Source: Pteria penguin
Taxonomy: Eukaryota > Mollusca > Bivalvia > Pterioida > Pteriidae
Reading direction: 5' to 3'
Assembly: GCA_035048485.1 (NCBI GenBank)
Contig: CM068589.1
Span: 221,001-285,000 of the forward strand
Length of the DNA: 64,000 nucleotides
Every line of letters starts with the position of its first letter. Position 1 is the stretch's first letter. The translations under genes and the position numbers were made by a program. Below are positions 24,365 to 36,164 of the stretch, in pieces. The notes under the pieces were generated by a model that saw nothing but the letters and a program-made list of their open reading frames with translations, had not been told where the DNA came from and did not search any database.

Positions 24365-24564
24365 CCTCTTTGTTTCTGTTCCAAACGACTTTTATTTTCC
24401 TTCATTTCCTGCAAATCATCAACTTCTTTCCGCATTGCCATGAAGTACGGCATTTGAAGGCAATCGTTTTTTGTGATCTTTTTCGAAATAATAAGTCCTT
24501 GTCCATGTAAAATAATACAAAAACCTAAGAACACAAAGATAAAAATCATCCACCTGGCGGCCAT
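19897..24564 (-). CDS. C-type lectin, copy 2 (four coding exons, 199 aa, intact)
   Basis: Exons: 24564-24366, 23342-23260, 21686-21599 and 20126-19897, with GT-AG introns, the same phases as copy 1 and the same 600-nt coding length. The N-terminus is hydrophobic (MAARWMIFIFVFLGFC...), followed by a neck (EVDDLQEMKENKSRLEQ). The CTLD has RECPVGWYK, TWNDAS, CRAWNSELALP, GQPDN, DEHC, KWNDMTC and FICES. All six CTLD cysteines and QPD/WND are kept. Unlike copy 1, the strand before LRLTN reads GIVGVLL instead of GEGQIFL. A MITE sits 12-14 bp from the exon 2 donor. Probably expressed and functional, but that is not testable here. Confidence 0.9.
20509..20800 (+). repeat. Dispersed repeat in lectin copy 2 intron 3
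   Basis: Starts with tandem GGTT, then GATTGGTGTTTTACGTCG and ATTTCAGTTATATCGCGAC. I recall motifs of this type as common dispersed repeats in mollusc genomes; I cannot verify that here. Copies 1 and 3 lack it. The open frame through it is not supported as a gene. Confidence 0.4.
22756..23245. mobile_element. MITE, 490 bp, in lectin copy 2 intron 2
   Basis: TIRs CAGTTGGGTGCAGTCCTAAT (left) and CAGTTAGGTGCAGTCGTAAC (right, read inward), with TA at 22754-22755 and 23246-23247. Lectin copy 1 has a single TA at the matching site (about 4688), an unoccupied site. Same family as 13326-13801, opposite orientation, with AAGTGCACTT palindromes. Confidence 0.9.
23910..23953. repeat. (TC)n microsatellite
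   Basis: About 22 TC dinucleotides in lectin copy 2 intron 1, near a short RT-B-tail-like remnant (ACTGGCTCAGTTAG at 23820). Confidence 0.95.
24301..24363. repeat. (GATA)n microsatellite at lectin copy 2 exon 1 donor
   Basis: Tandem GATA that runs right into the GT donor (GTATCTATC on the minus strand). Confidence 0.95.
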
Positions 24565-25014
24565 TTCAATAAGATAATCTTGGTGACTGAAAATGAAAAA
24601 CTATGATACAGTAGTGACTTCCGACAGAGTTTTATTGGTACTTGAAATTCAAATTTATAAACAACGATATTGTTAAGAGTCCTAATCAGTGTATTAGTCA
24701 GATATTTTGAGAACTTTAAGTGTTCCCTGTGTTTCATTACTATTAAGGCATGCATGATAACGAGTAGATATGTGTGGGTTACATTTAAAATTACTTCCTC
24801 ATATATCGCAATATTAACTACAGTATACATTCTATTTAATTTTTTGCATAGATTGATTTTCTCAGAAATTCCCCAATGAATCAACTACAGGGAAATGAAG
24901 AAAAAAAAAACCCCATCAGATCAACTGCATAGTTTCTTGGGGTCAGATATTTACGCTCACTATGAAAGTAAAAATTTCCTCGTCATATATGAGATGTATA
25001 TACATTTGCTACTA

Positions 25015-25290
25015 GGGTTTGACTTAAGTGTTATGATACCTTTTTCTTGATGTTATGTGGCTGTGACACTTTCTACATAATGTTTGTTCATATTCATGTA
25101 TATATACGGTGCTGAATTATATTGTTTTGTCTGCATGTCAAAGCATTCACGGCGGGTGTGGCTAGCCAAACAGGAGATGCTCACTCCTCCGGGCACCTGG
25201 TCTCACCTCTGAATTTCAGGGGTCCTTGAATGTCCACTGTGGTACATTGTTGTTAGTGCCATAGTCACGTGACAGCAGTTATTTTCGTAT
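25015..25290 (+). repeat. Core-bearing repeat, type A
   Basis: Starts GGGTTTGACTTAAGTGTTAT. Includes TGTATATATACGGTGCTGAA, GTGTGGCTAGCCAAACAGG and GGGCACCTGGTCTCACCTC, ending at about GCAGTTATTTTCGTATTTT. Orthologous position to the 8.4-kb copy. Confidence 0.75.
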
Positions 25291-26059
25291 TTTCCATAAA
25301 GTGTTAATATACCTAATGCTTAACCCTCTAGCTGCGACGAACAAGGTTGAATCATATATCATTGTGAGATATATTGACGTCAATACATTACCACGACGTT
25401 GCGTGATAGCAATAACTGTGCTACATTACGTAGCTCATTTAAAATAAGGAAGAAAATAAAATTCCATCTTTCTGTTGACAAGTTGTGTTATATTTTAGTT
25501 ATGTTGCATTTTACGTAATATTGATGAATACGAAAGTTACCTTACATAAACAAAAGTGACTTCCATGGATTGCTTAGCAAATATAGGAATAGAAAAGACA
25601 ATTTACGTGTAAATTTTTCGATTTCGATACATTTCAGGTTTGTTCTCATTGGTTTAGCTATTTCTAAGACTCCTACTATTGCTAGCAAGTAGGAGATACT
25701 GTCCTCGCGAATCTGATTTCACTCTTACATTGGGTTTTACTATGTCTTCAGTTCGTTTTTTTACTTTTGCTACTTTGCATACTGTTTGGTTTTATAAATT
25801 TTGACTACTGAAATCGCATTACCCATCCTCTGATCAACGGTATCAATCCACAGTGTTCCTTCGATGTGTCGCAATTAGGCAAAATTGTCTATCTTGTTTA
25901 TGACCTTTAACACTGGATATTAACAGAGTTAATCAACTTTTAATTGGTGCATTTACAAGTTTGGTTTATGTTGCACAGTATAGGAATTACTTAATAACCA
26001 CAAAAGTCCTACTTTAATGACTCATTATAATGATAAAGATACACTTAATCATTATTCGT

Positions 26060-26429
26060 GACAATATTTTACATGTCAGTTGTGAAGCTGTTTTTCAATC
26101 TGGTTTATAGTTTTTGATATTATATGTAGTTGTTTTCGACAAGACGAGTGGACAATATCCATCGTATATACTTCATCTTTGGTACCCACATACAATGATT
26201 TGACCACCGTAACTGGAACTGGACCGCGCTAAAACGAGAATAAATGGTGTTTACTGGACATTTTAGACATAATAACAGGAAAGGGAAATGCGCGTAGGGT
26301 CGAGTAGTCCCGCAGCGTGTGCTAATGAAATCAACTTGATATCATTCCACGCTAACACGAATGTACGATTTTGTTATATATTATTTGAAACTACCTCGAA
26401 TGTACTACAATCCATTTCATTTCACTTTT
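26060..26429. other. Spacer, nothing recognised
   Basis: Beyond the end of the duplicated lectin unit. No coding frame or repeat partner seen. Confidence 0.4.
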
Positions 26430-26600
26430 AGGATCCACAAGTTACGACTTATGGTAGCCCCAGGGCAGTCCTAGATTTACGGCCGATTATGCTCATAAGT
26501 CGTTAGTCGTAACTTTTTGAAAACAGTCTCAAGTCGTAGAGGTGGTCTTATGACAAAGTCTACGACTTAGGACCTTTTGTAAAACGATCGCCTGAGGTAA
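26430..26600. repeat. Foldback-type inverted repeat
   Basis: AAGTTACGACTTATG (26439-26453) is answered by CATAAGTCG...TAGTCGTAACTT about 40-60 bp later. Further AAGTCGTAG and CTACGACTTAG copies follow. It looks like a small palindromic element; ends and target duplication are not clear. Confidence 0.4.
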
Positions 26601-26604
26601 ACAT

Positions 26605-26740
26605 ACTGAAATAACATTGTTAATACCTTAGTTACTGAAATAACATTGTTAATACCTTAGTTACTGCAATAACATTGTTAATACCTTAGTTACTGCAATA
26701 ACATTGTTAATACCTTTGTTACTGCAATAACATTTGTTAT
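26605..26740. repeat. Short tandem repeat, about 30 bp period
   Basis: About four to five copies of a unit with AATAACATTGTTAATACCTT and AGTTACTGC. Confidence 0.85.
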
Positions 26741-27414
26741 ATTTACTAAAGCGATTATAAAGAGTGTATTATATTTATATCTACATTTTTTTTTTTCAAA
26801 TTTCCTATCATTGGTCAGGAAATTGATTTTTGAAAGTTTAAGTCCAATATACCGAGTCTTTGATACAAAAGTTACTACGTATATACTATTAGATGTTATT
26901 TATTTAAGTCTTGCATGACGTCCATGTGGCTAAAAGGACGAGGTGCTCGGCTCGTGAACGTAAGGCCTTCTGTCCTGGACACACCGATGTCCTGTCTTTC
27001 GGATGAATTAATTCATGTCTTGATTATTTTGATTCTACACCCATTATCATTTAAATGATTAAATGGCGGATTAGCAAGAGATATGACGACACGAATGGCA
27101 TCATTTTCCGTTGCACATATATATCTTTTAAACTCGCTTCATTTAAATCATGAAGTGTCGTAATGTGGGTATCGTTCTCGGATCGTCTCAGCCGCAATAC
27201 CAGCATTTAATCATTTTACCAAGCCTGACTTGTATTTTTCTACTACAGTAGCCTTCAGTTCCATGAGCAAAAGACCTAATGATTATAGTCTTATGCCTGG
27301 TAGTGCGTTAAAACTTCTAAGTTTACAATGAAAATGAGTTTTTTAAAGTATAAATGTCAATGAATGAATGAATAGTTCTAATACTGATACACATTATCCT
27401 TTTTATAAATGCTC

Positions 27415-28530
27415 AGTATGACAGGATTATTTCATGATATTATGTACTGGTATTGGTACATGACAGTATTATATGGTATTATGTACTGGTATTGGTACAT
27501 GACAGGATTATATGGTATTATGTACTGGTATTGGTACATGACAGAATTATATGGTATTATGTACTGGTATTGGTACATGACAGAATTATATGGTATTATG
27601 TACTGGTATTGGTACATGACAGTATTATATGGTATTATGTACTGGTATTGGTACATGACATTACAATATGGTATTATGTACTGGTATTGGTATATGACAG
27701 GATTACATGGTATTATGTACTGGTATTGGTACATGGTACATGACATTACTATATGGTATTATGTACTGGTATTAGTACATGACAGGATTATATGGTATTA
27801 TGTACTGGTATTGGTACATGACAGGATTATATGGTATTATATACTGGTATTGGTACATGACAGGAGTATATGGTATTATGTACTGGCATTGGTACATTTC
27901 AGGATTATATGGTATTATGTACTGGTATTGGTAGATGACAGGATTATATGGTATTATAAATTGATATTGGTACATGATAGGTTTATATGGTATTATGTAC
28001 TGGTAGTGGTACATGACGGGATTATATGGTATTATGTACTGGTAGTGGTACATGACAGGATTATATGGTATTATGTACTGGTATTGGTACAAGACAGGAT
28101 TATATGGTATTATGTACTGGTATTAGTACATGACAGGATTATATGGTATTATGTACTGGTATTGGTACATGACAGGATTATATGCTATTATGTACTGGTT
28201 TTGGTACATGACACGATTATTTCATGGTATGAAATACTGGTTTTTGTGTATCACAGGATTATATGGTATTATGTATTGGTACTGGTACAGGAGAGGATTA
28301 TATGTTGTTATGTACTGATATTGGTACATGACAGGTTTATATGGTATTATGTACTGGTAGTGGTACATAACAGGATTATATGGTATTATGTATTGGTACT
28401 GGTACAGGAGAGGATTTTATGATGTTATGTACTGGTATTGGTATATGACAGGATTATATGGTATTATGTACTGATATTGGTACATGACAGGATTATTTCA
28501 TGGTATTATGTACTGGTATTGGTACATGAC
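27415..28530. repeat. 39-bp satellite array
   Basis: About 28 copies of a 39-bp unit (TATGGTATTATGTACTGG, TATTGGTACATGACAGG). The period is a multiple of three, giving long open frames in several registers (up to 337 codons of Trp/Tyr-rich repeat). No start context, splice sites or domain support a gene. Confidence 0.95.
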
Positions 28531-28930
28531 ACGATGATTTGACTTACATGTCGTATCCTACACGTACATGGCACGATTATTTGACTTACATGTCGTATCC
28601 TACACGATGATTTGACTTACATGTCGTATCCTACATGATGATATGACTTACATGTCGTATCCTACACGATGATTTGACTTACATGTCGTATCCTACACGA
28701 TGATTTGTCGTATCCTACACGTACATGACACGATGATTACATGTCGTATCCTACACGATGATGTGACTTACATGTCGTATCCTACACGATGATTTGTCTT
28801 ACATGTCGTATCCTACACGATGATTTGTCGTATCCTACACGTACATGACACGATGATTTGACTTACATGTCGTAGCCTACACGTACATCACACGATGATT
28901 TGACTTACATGTCGTATACTACATGTATGT
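28531..28930. repeat. 31-bp satellite array adjoining the 39-bp array
   Basis: Irregular copies containing ACATGTCGTATCCTACACG and ATGATTTGACTT. It shares only the ACATGACACGAT edge with the preceding array. Confidence 0.9.
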
Positions 28931-29829
28931 GTTATAATATTACTTCAACTTTGTCTGAGTGAAGAAAAATGATGCGGTTAAGCTCGATTGATTTCTTCCT
29001 GTTAAAAATTAAGAAATCTGGATGTTTATAAAGTATACGCCTGTATCGGAAAAAACAATACCACGTATATGAAATAGCGATAAAAGTTTTCCACCAAAAG
29101 TAAACAAGGAAGAGATACCAAAGGGAAAAAAGAAATAGATGGGGGACTTAAATGAAATAAATGTGTTTCTATAATGTATCAAATTCTCGCAGCTTTCAAA
29201 ATAATTTCCCAAGGTCACTTTATTGATTTGAAGAGCTATTTGTGGTTGAGTGAACTGACACATTTTGCTATTGCCAATGTAGTCACTCGATTCTGTTAAT
29301 TATTTAGTCGGCATTCGAACAAATTAAAACAGGGGTACCTAACGTCAGTGTACCGAATGTTGGTGATTTTCCCATGTTATATTATTGATCTTCCCATGTC
29401 CCGTATTGTTGTATGAAGGAAACAACAAGATCAACAAAACCAAACAGCAAGCAAACCAAAGATTATACCAGGGACGCATATATGTAATTACTTGTATTTA
29501 TACGTCATTCCCCTCGACCGTTTTCCCGCTAGACTTCATTAGGATGGTCGTGATGATAAAATACGAATAAGATGCTCTTTCGCACTATTGTGAGGTTTAA
29601 AATCTTAAAATCTAATTTAGTTTTGATATCGATTTGTCGAAATTTAGACATTACATATAAGATACGATTTGCAGCATGATGGACACTGAGGAAGTCGTTG
29701 GGCGGGAGAATAATTAATGCATTTAAATATGGCCGCCTTGATAAGTAATTCGCAATTTCAGTCCCAACCGAACAATACCATTGTTCACTACAGACCTTAA
29801 TCCCCCATCCCCTTTACAGCCACTCACCT
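28931..29829. other. Spacer, no supported gene
   Basis: A minus-strand frame of 84 codons (29009-29263) and a plus frame of 61 (29385-29570) show no recognisable domain or splice context. Confidence 0.4.
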
Positions 29830-30000
29830 TCAGAAATGGTCATCGATCTCGACTAAGGACGGTCAATTGAAACAATCGACACGAAATTGGTGTGGCTAAT
29901 TGGTGTACTGACGCCCATTTTCTCACCGCAAAAGCAGCACAATCAAATATTTATAGAAACTCCTCCATATAGAAAACAATGATCAACAGGTTTTTCCTTA
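29830..30000 (-). repeat. Diverged RT-B 3' tail
   Basis: Shares AAGGACGGTCAATT, AATTGGTGTGGCTAATTGG, GCAGCACAATCAAA and AACAATGATCAACAGG with the RT-B tail at about 14650-14800. More diverged than other copies. Confidence 0.55.
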
Positions 30001-30121
30001 CAATCAACTTACGATTTATACTAAACAATATGCCTCTAAATGTCAATCCAAAGCCCTGAACTTACTTTGTTGACAGCACTTGCAACAGTAGACATTTCTA
30101 ATAATAAATATAAAACATATA

Positions 30122-30260
30122 TCACAGGGGTTCACATATGCTCTTCAAGTAGACATATTTTGTTATTTTCCTTTTGTTTTTCATTTTCACTGATTTTGTA
30201 TGTCCTATGGTTTCATGATTTTTGGACTTGTGGTTTGGATTTATCCATCATCTTTACATT
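30122..30260 (+). repeat. RT-C 3' tail fragment
   Basis: Starts at CACAGGGGTTCACATATGC and ends CATCATCTTTACATT. The conserved core itself is missing. Confidence 0.8.
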
Positions 30261-30269
30261 CTAATTTTG

Positions 30270-30455
30270 TGCAACAGATGCGCATTTCGACAACTTATGT
30301 CTCTTAAGTGATGCTCGTGGCCAAATGGTTGGAATTCGCATATTATACAAATATTTGAGGAGCAGGATTAATATCAAAATGACCGAAAAAGTGAGCCAAA
30401 TAATCTATCTAAGGACAGAGATATGCACGAGGGACATACTCCTTAGTTTTAGAGT
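30270..30455 (-). repeat. Hammerhead unit, decayed
   Basis: Same unit as 50461-51185. On the minus strand the core reads CTTAAGA instead of CTGAAGA, which removes an essential G. The UC cleavage dinucleotide is present. Truncated unit next to an RT-C tail. Confidence 0.65.
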
Positions 30456-31740
30456 GATTTGTATAATTTCAATAACGCTCATAATACAAATACTATAAAT
30501 AAAAGACTGTCATCCTTGTGTTTCAGTAATTTGTATTTCAATAATTGCTCGTTCTATTTTACTTCTAATCCAATCAACGACCACTATGATAACAACTTCG
30601 AACTTCGTGTAAGCTGCCATTATTTATTTAAAATGTTTACATGTATATTGTCAACAAATTACTACGCGTCCAAGTCACAAGGACAATATACTGATGTAGT
30701 GCCATAATAAGCTACATTTATTGCACACTGCTTTTTGTGTGTGTCTGTATATAAGCTATATAGAATTAATCCTTTTATGTTTTTGTTTATTTTTTAGTAA
30801 TTGCTGTTGTTGTTGATTAATGTATCCTCCCAAAATTTAGGAAAAACCTTTCGCATCAAAGCTCTTTGCACATAAATGTAGTTTCCATCTCAATTTTAGG
30901 TTCATATCTCAATCAAACAAAGAAACAAACAAAAAATGTGAAAAAGTGAATAGGATTCAGTTTTAATCCCATATTTAAAATCTTCTGCAGCTTTACTTCA
31001 AAAGACTTTCACTATTCATGAACGAACACTAAGGCCATTAATCGGCTTTTGTTTTCTTGGCCGCTTTATGTTTATCCATGGCTACATTATATTTAAAGAT
31101 TCCAAAAGGTCGATCTCTATTGACGTAAATTTGCTTCGAAAGCGCCTTCCTTTTTCCTCTACATATTATTTTACATTTTAGTAGTGTATTTATAAACTGT
31201 TTTCTTTTTGTTTTACTTCAAATATACTGTTTCAAATTTTTGTTAAATTATTCTAAAATAATGAGTATATCCGTTTTCCATAGCTCTGTCTTTAAACTAT
31301 TTGCCTCTTACTTTTGGATCAATCTGGTGAATTATTTGCTCGTTAAATGCTTATAACTGAGATTTCCACATGTTTGTTCCGGAACATCACTGATGGGACA
31401 TAATGCCAATAAATGGGCATGTGGTTTAACTCATTGATACACGTTTAGGTATTTGATATTCACTCTACACAGAGAATCACAAGCATCATAATTTGTTGTC
31501 AGACAATCAAAATAAAATACTTTAACTGCCACGTCGCAATACTACATACTCGTATCAAAACAGAGAACATCTAAGCCAGCATTTCTGATATCAACATATT
31601 TGAAATAAATATTGGTTTATTATTTGTACTTTTCATTTGATAGTTATATTGAGTGTTTGTGTGTTAGTTAACTTAACAAAAACATACAGAAATAATACAT
31701 ATGAAAAAAGTCGTTTTATAATTATAATGTATAACAGGTA
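30456..31740. other. Spacer, no supported gene
   Basis: AT-rich with one 82-codon plus frame (30459-30707) lacking any recognisable feature. No repeats seen. Confidence 0.4.
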
Positions 31741-31777
31741 AAAGTTACTTTACATTCCAGCACACGCATCGACGACT

Positions 31778-33032
31778 ATGAGGATACTTGTGTGTTTGAT
31801 GTGTATTGTTCTCCTGCTTTCTTTGTCGATAGAAAACGTCTATTGTTTGAGCTGTTATCGACGCTGTCTGAAAAGAATACATACAGTGAGGTGCAGTCCT
31901 AACATAACATTATGTTAACGTCGCGTTAACGTGAAGTTTGCTTTCCTCGTGCGCTCAGGACTGCTGAGCACACGCGTTTGCGTTAACGCAGATTTCCACG
32001 TGAACTTAATTTCGAGACCGCGTGAACGCGCTTGACCGCCGCGTTAACGCGCTTGACTGCCGCGTGAACGTGTTTGACAGCCACGTTCGCTTGCGTACAA
32101 CTTAAAACTTGTATTAGCATGTTCATATAGAAGGTTCTGAAGGAGAATCGATATATGCATTGTATATTCAAATATAAAAAACATATTAATGTGTAAGTAA
32201 AATATTTAGAATTAAATAAAACCCTTCGCAGTTAAGGAATGAATTTTAAAAATATTGATCGCAATTTCCGAACATTGACTGGAATGAAATTTATTCTTCT
32301 TTTCGGATAATACTAATTCTACTACTACTAATAATAATAATAATGAAATAAAAATTAATAAATATAATAATAATGATGATAATTATTATTTTCATATATC
32401 ATAGAAAATAGCTTAATTAAAAATAATAATAATGAATACCTAAATAAGAAATACATGTAAATACATAAATAAATTAGTTATAAATGAATAACCAGATAAG
32501 AAATAAAAACATAAATAAACTAATTAAAAATAAATGAAATTAGAATCTAATAATGCTACTATAAACTGATGATTTTTTTTTTCATAAATACCTTATTGCA
32601 TGTCTACGCGATAATTTCCTTTGTTGTATTACATATAAAATCCTTAATGTTGGGTTTGATTTTAACATTACATTTAATACACGTTTTTACGGCGACATTC
32701 GCGGTAATTTAATTAGATCCATTTAATTTTGTCCATCCGTATCGCATAGAGAATTACAAATATACATGTAGACATGTGAACGTGCGACTGGACCGAGCGC
32801 ACGCGGGATTAAATCGCGTTAACGCGAATTCCCTCCCGCGTTAACGCCAGGAGCGCACGCGCGTCCGGTCGAGCAGTCCTAGCACGTGTGCTAAAGCAGT
32901 CCTCGTGACCGCTTTTTGCGTTAACGTGCATGTTATGTTAGGACTGCACCCATCTGTACGTGCCCAAAGTGTACACTCAACTCTTGTATCAACAACTGTT
33001 ATGCTGCGGGAAGTCCACCTCTAAGTGGCTGA
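31778..33032 (+). pseudogene. Secreted cysteine-rich peptide gene split by a MITE
   Basis: Two coding pieces, 31778-31883 and 32959-33032, lie in one frame once the element and one TA are removed: 59 codons plus TGA. The first piece starts with ATG and a hydrophobic signal peptide (MRILVCLMCIVLLL...), then two cysteines. The second has four more, giving mature spacing C-3-C-6-C-2-C-4-C-3-C. A possible splice acceptor (TTACATTCCAG) lies 17 bp before the ATG. The family is unknown to me. Small six-cysteine secreted peptides include defence and other effector peptides, but no function is claimed. With the insert, the frame meets stops, so this allele is presumably non-functional unless the insert is removed or spliced. 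Confidence 0.65.
31884..32956. mobile_element. MITE-like element, 1,073 bp, with GTTAAC subterminal palindromes
   Basis: TIRs CAGTGAGGTGCAGTCCTAAC (left) and CAGATGGGTGCAGTCCTAAC (right, read inward), flanked by TA (31882-31883 and 32957-32958). Both ends carry GC-rich GCGTTAACGC-type palindromes (at least seven GTTAAC sites). The middle is AT-rich and non-coding. It shares the outer 20 bp with the 476/490-bp MITEs but not the interior. Confidence 0.85.
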
Positions 33033-33039
33033 TGATGAA

Positions 33040-34230
33040 ACTGTTTCATAGTCGAAGAACTGAGAAAAATACCTGATATCAGTTTCACGTGCATTATGTA
33101 ATGTTTCAGTGTGACTCTTGATAACATGTTATAAACATTTGAAAATTCTTTGGAAAATGTTTCAGATTATTAGGAATGATTATGTGTTGTGGTATATTGC
33201 TCCTTAAAAGCTTTGTCATAATGTCCTCCGCAGATATGGATTTATAAATGTGAGCTAGAAGTTAAGTTAGTTTCTCATTACATGTACCTTAGCTTTTGTC
33301 AACATCAGAGTTTTCTTTTCTGCACAATTCTAAACCGTTAGAAATAAATAATATCTGACGAATAGCTTTAGCAATAGACAGAGTTTTCTGCAAATTAACA
33401 CATCATTTAGTTTCCTGTATATTTGAAGAGTTGTCGAGAGTTGTATGGGGTCATAAATCTTGTAAGACGAACAACGGCTTAATTTTTTAATCAAGATTGC
33501 TGCTGGCACATGGCTTGCGACAGTAAGATACATTTCTAGGATACTTACAAACGTCAGTTTTTTCCCTGTATGACAAATGAAAATTTGGTGAGGTGCAAGA
33601 AATTGCATCCCAACGCTCATACTAGTGAATGTGTGACTGCCCATCGCTCATACTAGTGAATGTGTGACAGCGGAATCGGCAACAGATAAGACAGCTTTTC
33701 GGAAATATGATTTAAACGTATCGACTCTAATATACACTCTAGCATTTAGCATTTAAAATAAATTTGACACCTCCCGACAATCTCTCCTTCAGACTGCGCA
33801 ACGCTACTCTTAGCTTTTCCCATCTATTTTCGGCTCGAATCTGGTTTTACAGGTTTTTAGTAAAACTGAGAAAATCCCACTTGAGTGAATAGAGGACAAT
33901 CTTCCTGGTTCTCGTATAAAATAAATGACGGCTCAATGAATGTAATTAGTAAGTGTTATCTTTCTTGGTAAAATAATTATATCTAAAATGTATTCTCCGG
34001 AAGAAGCACCCTTTCCCCATATAGTTACAATTTATGCTAAAATTAATGCATTTCCGACATTATAAATATAAATTTTACTTTTCTGAATAATTAAAGATAC
34101 AAGAGTTACAAAACATGTATTCCTTTGAGAGCCAAAATTCTGCATATCCAAATAAAACATAGCAACAATTCTAAGATCTGCAGGACAGGAAATACATTTA
34201 TTCGCTCTGTAACATGTGTTACGAATGTGA
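33040..34230. other. Spacer, no supported gene
   Basis: Contains a doubled 31-bp segment (CGCTCATACTAGTGAATGTG) at about 33605-33670. A 104-codon minus frame (33330-33644) has no recognisable domain. Confidence 0.4.
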
Positions 34231-34234
34231 AAGT

Positions 34235-34545
34235 TCAAGGATCATCAAAACCAGCTACATTACGGTCCATGTCATCTAGTAAACCGGCTACATCACGATC
34301 CATGTCATCAAGTAAACCGGCTACAGTATGGTCTGAGTCATAAAACAAACCGGCTATCTTATGGTCCATGTCATCCAGTAAACTGGCTACATTAGGGTCC
34401 ATGTCACCGAGTAAACCGGCTACAGTATGGTCCATGTCATCGAGTAAACCTGCTACATTACGGACCATGTCACCGAGTAAAATGGCTTCATTATAGTCAC
34501 CGAGTAAACCGGCTACATTATGGTCCATGTCATCGAGTAAATTGC
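34235..34545. repeat. 33-bp minisatellite
   Basis: About nine copies of a unit with AGTAAACCGGCTACATTATG and GTCCATGTCATC. On the minus strand it reads as an 11-residue repeat (DDMDHTVAGLL), open for 97 codons. That is a consequence of the period; no gene is supported. Confidence 0.9.
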
Positions 34546-34549
34546 TTTA

Positions 34550-35795
34550 TCGATCCTTGACAAAGGAGTTGATTATAGTGATACATGTAATGCAGACGCT
34601 GACAATGATTATATAGGAATGTGTTAAAGTATTTACACCATTTCATTGTTTAAAAACCATACCTGCATTTGAACAACATTGTTTGATCTGAGTGACATGG
34701 TTGTAACACATGGACAGTCACCATGGACAGGCATATAATACATGATAATAAACGCAGGAAACGACATTATAAGAAAGGGACAATAGAAATAAATGTTCCC
34801 GTCACTTGAGCTTTTTGTCTACCAGTAATTTTGGAACTGATAGAGAAAACTCAGAAGAATGAAATAAGACGTTTTCTTTTAGAAATATCAAATTCGTAGT
34901 GATACACATGCCTTCTAAATTCTAACCAGTCAATGGTATAGTATGGGTGAACTCTCATTTGTCTGCATTAATGTAAACACAGGGTAAGAGCTGTCACATC
35001 ATTACCCGCATACTGCTTGTCAATGTACGTTAATTAAATTTCTCAGTTTCCTATGTTTCTCCTTGAAGTAAGAAATAATATCCATACAGTTGCAATATGT
35101 TATTAATTAGAAAGTGGGTCAATGTAGTATGCTCTGTATGTAGGATAATGCAATATTATCTAAACGACGTTAGACAATACAGTTATCGGTAATAGCATCT
35201 AAACTAAATTAGAAATCATTCCTTTGATTAAAACCATATTGATCCTATTAAATACGACAATTTAAACCTAAGTGTACTGAAATTTATAATCAATACATCA
35301 ATGGAACATTTACGGCTCGAAATCTAGAATTTATACATCTCCGTAAACATGCAGAATTTCAAACATTTACAGATTTCTGCAGTTGGGAATAACTTCTATG
35401 CGGGGCAAAATGTTTCTAAAACGTCTCCACAAATGAAGGTTTATATTTCGCTGCACTTTGTGTTCTAGTATCATGGACAATTTTCTTCTCATTTTTGCAT
35501 ACTGGAAACAATGTATATAAATTCCCATATATTCTTCCAGTGCGGGACTGCAATATTTAAAAATACACAAGAGTCCTTAAGCTCTAAATAAGGAAAGCAT
35601 ATTGTTTACACCTTTCCACACGTATGCAATGATGTCTTTTTTTTACCATAGGGTTTGAGAAAATAATACATCATTATGTAGTGATGATAAGACAAAATAT
35701 ATTTAATTTCCAGATTTATTCTGAGGCAATATATTGTCTTGGTATTGCAGTATTGTTTGCTATTTAGCAGATGCCTTTAACCATGCAATGTATTA
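34550..35795. other. Spacer, nothing recognised
   Basis: AT-rich, without supported coding frames or repeat partners. Confidence 0.4.
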
Positions 35796-35799
35796 AGAA

Positions 35800-35940
35800 A
35801 CTAATGCATGACAGCTAGGTGATTCGGCACCATAGGTCGTGGGTTCGAGTCCCCGTTGGGGAACGAACATAAGTTAAATATAGGGTGCCTTGTTAACTGT
35901 AGTGTCTTTCTGCTTTATATGTTTGTCTAATTTGTCTTTA
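35800..35940 (+). repeat. tRNA-derived SINE-like copy 1
   Basis: Contains GGTTCGAGTCCCCG (B-box-like), preceded by ATGCATGACAGCTAGGTGAT and followed by GGGGAACGAACATAAG. A second copy lies 400 bp downstream. Confidence 0.55.
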
Positions 35941-36164
35941 TTTTCCTTTTTCTTTCCTACAGGTGTTTCTTCGGAGATCCAAGGTCCATAGAACTCGCAA
36001 TCGTAGGTGTTTCATTGATTTTTTTTTGTACTTTATAGGTTTATGTCTCTTTCAGTGATTGTATTCTTTCAGAGGATCCGCCTGTGTTTACGTCGGGTAA
36101 ATCCCTTCTAATTCCGCGACCGAGTTGTTATGCATGTGATTAGCTAATAATTGGATATTAAAGC

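Noticed and set aside
27409..28422. 337-codon plus-strand frame rich in Trp, Tyr and Met
   Set aside because: It is the translation of the 39-bp satellite; other frames and the opposite strand are equally open, and no signal, domain or splice context exists.
33020..33062. CTGATGATGAAACTGTTTCATAGTCGAAG as a hammerhead
   Set aside because: The hairpin is good but GAAA does not follow stem II directly and stem I is absent; it also overlaps the stop of the Cys-rich peptide gene.
34235..34528. 97-codon minus frame with an 11-residue DDMDHTVAGLL repeat
   Set aside because: 33-bp minisatellite read in frame; no start context or second exon.
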